Assembly: GCA_009921265.1 (NCBI GenBank)
Contig: RFYV01000008.1
Span: 1-64,000, forward strand
Origin: Betaproteobacteria bacterium
Lineage (GTDB): Bacteria > Pseudomonadota > Gammaproteobacteria > Burkholderiales > Burkholderiaceae_C
DNA: 64,000 nt
Reading direction: 5' to 3'
Part shown: one piece after another, positions 55,064 to 64,000 of the stretch
Position numbering within the stretch: position 1 is the first letter of the stretch
How the letters are laid out: each line of letters begins with the position of its first letter
Notes under the pieces: generated by a model
What the model saw: the letters and a program-made list of their open reading frames with translations, nothing else
The model's database searches: none
Told to the model about the DNA's origin: nothing
Program-made: the position numbers and the translations under genes

Positions 55064-55824
55064 AACAGTGGCTCCTGGCGATTGGGTTCAGCATACAAAA
55101 GACCCGCGCCAAAATAAGCCATGATTTTCTCTTCTTCTAACATGGTGACTTGATCGGGTGATTTTGTTGACGGCACTTTGGCAAATTGATGTGCCATGAG
55201 TGCATGCACTTCAATTGCATCCTCATGAATGCGGGCAAAGTTAATCGGGATCAAAATGCTTTTATCTGATCCAGCAACTGTCATCTCAATGTATCTAAAG
55301 ATCATTTCTGATCGATCAACCCAAAAATCTTTGACAACACCTGCGGCTTGGTCATCATCACCATAAACCGTGTGGCCGCGTGAATCGGTATCTTGTGTTG
55401 CGACGCTGTGATCTTTAGCAACACGCAAAGGAACAATTTTGACCTCACCTTCGTGTGTCATCTCAGGAACATCGGCTCGATTAGCCCAAGCCCCTGGGCC
55501 TAAACCTGCAAGAAGGGGGTCTCCCACGGGTTCGAGTGGTGCACCGTTCCAAGGATGTGAGGGCTTGCCTTGGTATTGACCGTCTTGTCGATTCAGGTCG
55601 GGACTCAATACTTCATGCCCATTGGGCAATTTGTATGTTTTAGGAGAGGGGACGGCTGGCCACCCTTCCATTTTGGGACCATTTTCCCGACCGCTGTCCA
55701 TGGGATAGCCTTCGCGATGGTTTTCGCGCAAAAGATAATAGATAAGCCCAGCAAAGAATATCCAAAAAATGTATAAAACAATTTGGGCTACATCAACGTA
55801 CTGAGTAATTGCACCTTTTTCCAT
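55060..55824 (-). CDS. puhA: photosynthetic reaction centre H subunit
   Basis: 254 residues. The ATG at 55824 (MEKGAITQYVDVAQIVLY) is chosen because GGAGAG lies 6 bases upstream; the ATG two codons earlier is too close to that site. One N-terminal helix (about 12-32) is followed by YYLLRENHREGYPMDSGRENG and a cytoplasmic beta domain (PLRVAKDHSVATQDTDSRGHTVYGDDDQAAG) that caps Q_B and guides protons. It lies 31 bases after lhaA. Confidence 0.95.
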   Translation of the reverse strand: MEKGAITQYVDVAQIVLYIFWIFFAGLIYYLLRENHREGYPMDSGRENGPKMEGWPAVPSPKTYKLPNGHEVLSPDLNRQDGQYQGKPSHPWNGAPLEPVGDPLLAGLGPGAWANRADVPEMTHEGEVKIVPLRVAKDHSVATQDTDSRGHTVYGDDDQAAGVVKDFWVDRSEMIFRYIEMTVAGSDKSILIPINFARIHEDAIEVHALMAHQFAKVPSTKSPDQVTMLEEEKIMAYFGAGLLYAEPNRQEPLL

Positions 55825-55855
55825 GGTCATCTCTCCATAACAAAATGAGTCGTTC

Positions 55856-57276
55856 TTAACTCGGGAATTCAGCCAAGCCAAAATGGTTGGCCTCATTTTT
55901 TTCGCTTTGTCGATTGTTTCGAACCAAAGGTCCTAAAGCAATCAACACCACAAACAACATGTAGATTTCGATGTGATACACAAAACTGTAGGCTGTTGCA
56001 GGTGAATCCAAGCTACTGCCTAAGGCACCACTGGTGGCGAGACCTGCAATCAAGTCACGCAAAAAGCCACCTGCAGCCATTGCCAAACCGCTGGCGGTGG
56101 CTTGTACAGCTCCCCATGCGCCCATCACCATACCGGCATATTTTTCGTTATTGAACGACATCGCAGTGACTAACATACCCACCGAGAACAAGCCGCCAGA
56201 AAATCCAATTAAAAAAGTACCGATGCGAAATAAAAGCGCTGAATCCAAAGGTGCAGAGAAAATCACACACGCAAACGCTGGGAGTCCCAGCAACACGCCT
56301 GCACTTGCAAGGCGATAGGCATCGACTGATTTTCCAAGCCAAACAGAAGAAAGAAAAAACGCCAATAAAGAACCGCCAGCGCTCAGTGCAGTGAGTGAAC
56401 TGGTCGTGCTCACATTAAGACCTAAAACTTCTGCGCCAAACGGTTCCAAAATAATATCTTGCATACTGAAGGCTGCTGTGCCGAGTGCAACCGTCCATAA
56501 AAAACGACGCATACTGGCTTGTTGCATGAGGCGATACCAATTTTTTTGAAATCCCTTGTCTTCACGCGGCCCACGTCTGTGCGATCTCGCTTCTTGTTTC
56601 CAAAGCGACATCAGATTGAAAACAACAACAACAACGGCCGAGCCTTGAATGACTTGAATCAAATGCGTGGGAGTGAAGTCGCTCAAAAACACACCGTACA
56701 AAATACTGCTACCTATCATGCCGATCAGCAGCATGCTGTAAAGCAATGCAACAACGCGAGGTCTTTTTTCGTGGGTTGACAAATCGCTCGCTAATGCAAG
56801 ACCTGCTGTTTGCGTCACTTGCATACCAAAACCCACTAATATAAATGCCAGTGTCACGCCAAAACGTCCTAGCCATTCGGTGTTGGGTGGTGGATCTGAA
56901 AGCAATAACAATGCAAAAGGCATGATTGATAGGCCACCAAATAACAAAAGAGTACCGATCCATAAATAAGGAATGCGCTTTAAACCCAATGCAGAAGGAT
57001 GTGTATCGCTGCGGTATCCAATTAAAGCGCGCAACGGTGCAAATACCAACGGAATTGCAAAGGCCAAAGCGACCCAAAATGCAGGCATCGAGAGTTCAAC
57101 AATCATCACGCGATTTAATGTTCCCACCAAAAGCGAAGTGATCATGCCAATGACGGCTTGAAAAAGAGAAAGACGCAAGAGTTTGCCAATGGGTAAATCA
57201 TGCGACGCCGCATCCGCAAAGGGCACATACTTGAGACTTTGCGTTTTTAATTGATTGATGAGCGTGCGTGCAAACA

Positions 57277-57277
<1 letters not shown>
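55856..57277 (-). CDS. lhaA: LhaA-type LH1 assembly MFS protein
   Basis: 473 residues, 12 helices, a BCH/PucC-family protein and paralogue of the pucC product in this window (shared PFADAASHDLPIGKLLRLS, LVGTLNRVMIVEL, FSMQDIILEPFGAEVL). The location between bchM and puhA is the conserved place of lhaA, needed for LH1 assembly. ATG 57277 overlaps the bchM stop (TAATG); a longer frame to 57298 is inside bchM. Confidence 0.92.
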
Positions 57278-62675
<5,398 letters not shown>

Positions 62676-62701
<26 letters not shown>

Positions 62702-64000
62702 CGTAAAGTGTCTCCACAGTGATGGTTAATACGCCTTGTTCGGTTGCATATCGTTCTGTATTACGTCTTGCTTTTCCGCGAACAAAGAAGGGTATTTTTT
62801 GCAATTCTTGAGAGGCTTCTTGAGTCCATTGCGCTTGAGCGTTTTCCGTGGATTTTTGAGCAACAACGATTTGTACAGGATCTTCTTTCTTCACTTCATT
62901 TTTTGAGTGAGCTGAACCCAAGTGCGAAGGGACTGCTTGATCATTAAATTCAAAGTCTTCTCTAAACATGCCCAACAAATGCTCTTCTAATCCCATCATC
63001 AAGGGATGAACCCACGTGTCAAACAAAACATTGGCACCTTCAAACCCCATTTGAGGTGCATAACGGGCTGGAAAATCTTGCACATGCACGGGTGCGGAAA
63101 TCACTGCACAAGGAATGCTGTGGCGTTTTGCAATATGACGCTCCATCTGTGTGCCTAAAATTAATTCGGGATGCAACAGCTCAACTTGTTTTTCAACAGC
63201 CAAATAATCATCGGTGATTAACGCTTCAACGCCATACAGTTTGGCCGCATCGCGCACTTCTCTAGCAAATTCGCGGCTGTAAGTGCCCATTCCTACGACT
63301 TCAAAACCCATCTCTTGCGATGCAAATCGTGCAGCAGCAACCACGTGTGTTGCGTCACCAAAAATATAAACACGTTTACCCGTGAGATAAGTGGAGTCGA
63401 CTGAATGTGAATACCAAACCGAGCGAGATTCGTCTTCTAATTCGGGAGGAATTACGACCCCTGCCAATTGCGCCACTTCTTTGACAAAATCGCGTGTTGC
63501 ACCCACACCAATTGGAATTATTTTTGTATAGGGCTGATTGAATTGTCGCTCTAACCATTGCGCTGTTAGATTGGCAATTTCGGGATAAAGAATCACATTA
63601 AAAGTAGCCATTGGGATTTGTTTTAAATCTGCAACCGTTGCATCCATTGGAGCCACAACGCGCACTTCAATTCCTATGCTTTCTAGCAATCCTTTGATTT
63701 CTTTGATGTCGTCGCGATGGCGATATCCCAATGCAGTTGGGCCCAAAATATTGCAACTGGGTTTTTGTTCTTGACGCACAAAATCAGCGGGTGGCGCAAC
63801 AGCAATGCGACGAATCAACTGATAAAAAGTTTCGGACGCGCCCCAATTTTCTTTGCGTTGGTAAGCGGGTAATTCCAAGGCAATAACTGGGATCGACAAA
63901 TCCAAGGCTTGTGCGAGTCCACCTGGATCGTCTTGAATCAATTCGGCTGTGCACGAAGCACCTACCAGCATGGCTTGAGGTGCAAAGCGTTCATTGGCTT
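62676..64000 (-). CDS. bchB: light-independent protochlorophyllide reductase subunit B (5'-truncated by window)
   Basis: NifK-like subunit of dark protochlorophyllide reductase. About 440 C-terminal residues are visible; the frame runs open through base 64000, so the internal ATG at 63971 ([19 protein letters not shown]) is not the start. In [18 protein letters not shown] the cysteine is a cluster or substrate-side residue of the family. [20 protein letters not shown] and [18 protein letters not shown] (C-terminal) are typical. bchN is expected next on the same strand outside the window. Confidence 0.95.

Overview
The window is bacterial chromosome from a fairly low-GC betaproteobacterium of the order Burkholderiales. 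This rests on the core gene neighbourhoods (folC–SPOR protein–cvpA–purF–metZ, class I fumarase, a Bug/TctC-type binding protein) and on a complete-looking purple-bacterial photosynthesis gene cluster (PGC). The style, an oxygen-dependent cyclase (AcsF) with genes for spheroidenone-type carotenoids, fits an aerobic anoxygenic phototroph. A Polynucleobacter- or Limnohabitans-like freshwater organism is plausible, but the genus is inference.

Layout. 1-690: gene-poor, AT-rich edge with a displaced 3' fragment of a tRNA-Leu(UAA) gene, a likely integration scar. 688-28750: mostly housekeeping and carbon metabolism: a conserved hypothetical, fumarase, acetyl-CoA synthetase, a small cytochrome c, ilvD, lgt, a tctC plus malonyl-CoA-synthetase-like pair, a decayed VapBC pair, mltB, mscS, an etfBA–acyl-CoA dehydrogenase–nitronate monooxygenase operon, folC to gltX, a tRNA-Ala/Glu/Asp cluster and three small accessory genes. 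28840-64000: the photosynthesis region and its flank, running off the right edge inside bchB.

The PGC has two converging arms. The plus-strand arm carries hemA, pucBA-pucC plus a 30-codon ORF, crtEF, bchCXYZ, pufB–(74-aa ORF)–pufALMC and crtADC. The minus-strand arm (bchB-H-L-M, lhaA, puhABC, acsF, puhE, crtI, crtB) is an almost unbroken chain of overlapping genes. Between and beside them lie ppaA/aerR (a B12-type regulator), bciB, a HiPIP gene and a PAS protein. Three promoters (hemA, pucB, bchC) each carry two TGT-N12-ACA PpsR/CrtJ-type operators exactly 8 bp apart, which links tetrapyrrole supply, antenna and pigment synthesis to one repressor. The ppsR gene itself is not in the window.

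Together the genes give bacteriochlorophyll a from Mg-protoporphyrin onward (H, M, acsF, bciB, L/B, X/Y/Z, C), spheroidenone (E, B, I, C, D, F, A), a reaction centre with tetrahaem cytochrome and a candidate HiPIP donor, LH1 and a peripheral antenna. The alpha subunit of that antenna carries the Phe44-Leu45 signature of blue-shifted LH3 (B800-820) complexes. The most novel items are the 74-aa membrane ORF between pufB and pufA, the 30-aa ORF coupled to pucC, the LH3-like antenna, the toxin inactivated at two sites, and the tRNA fragment.
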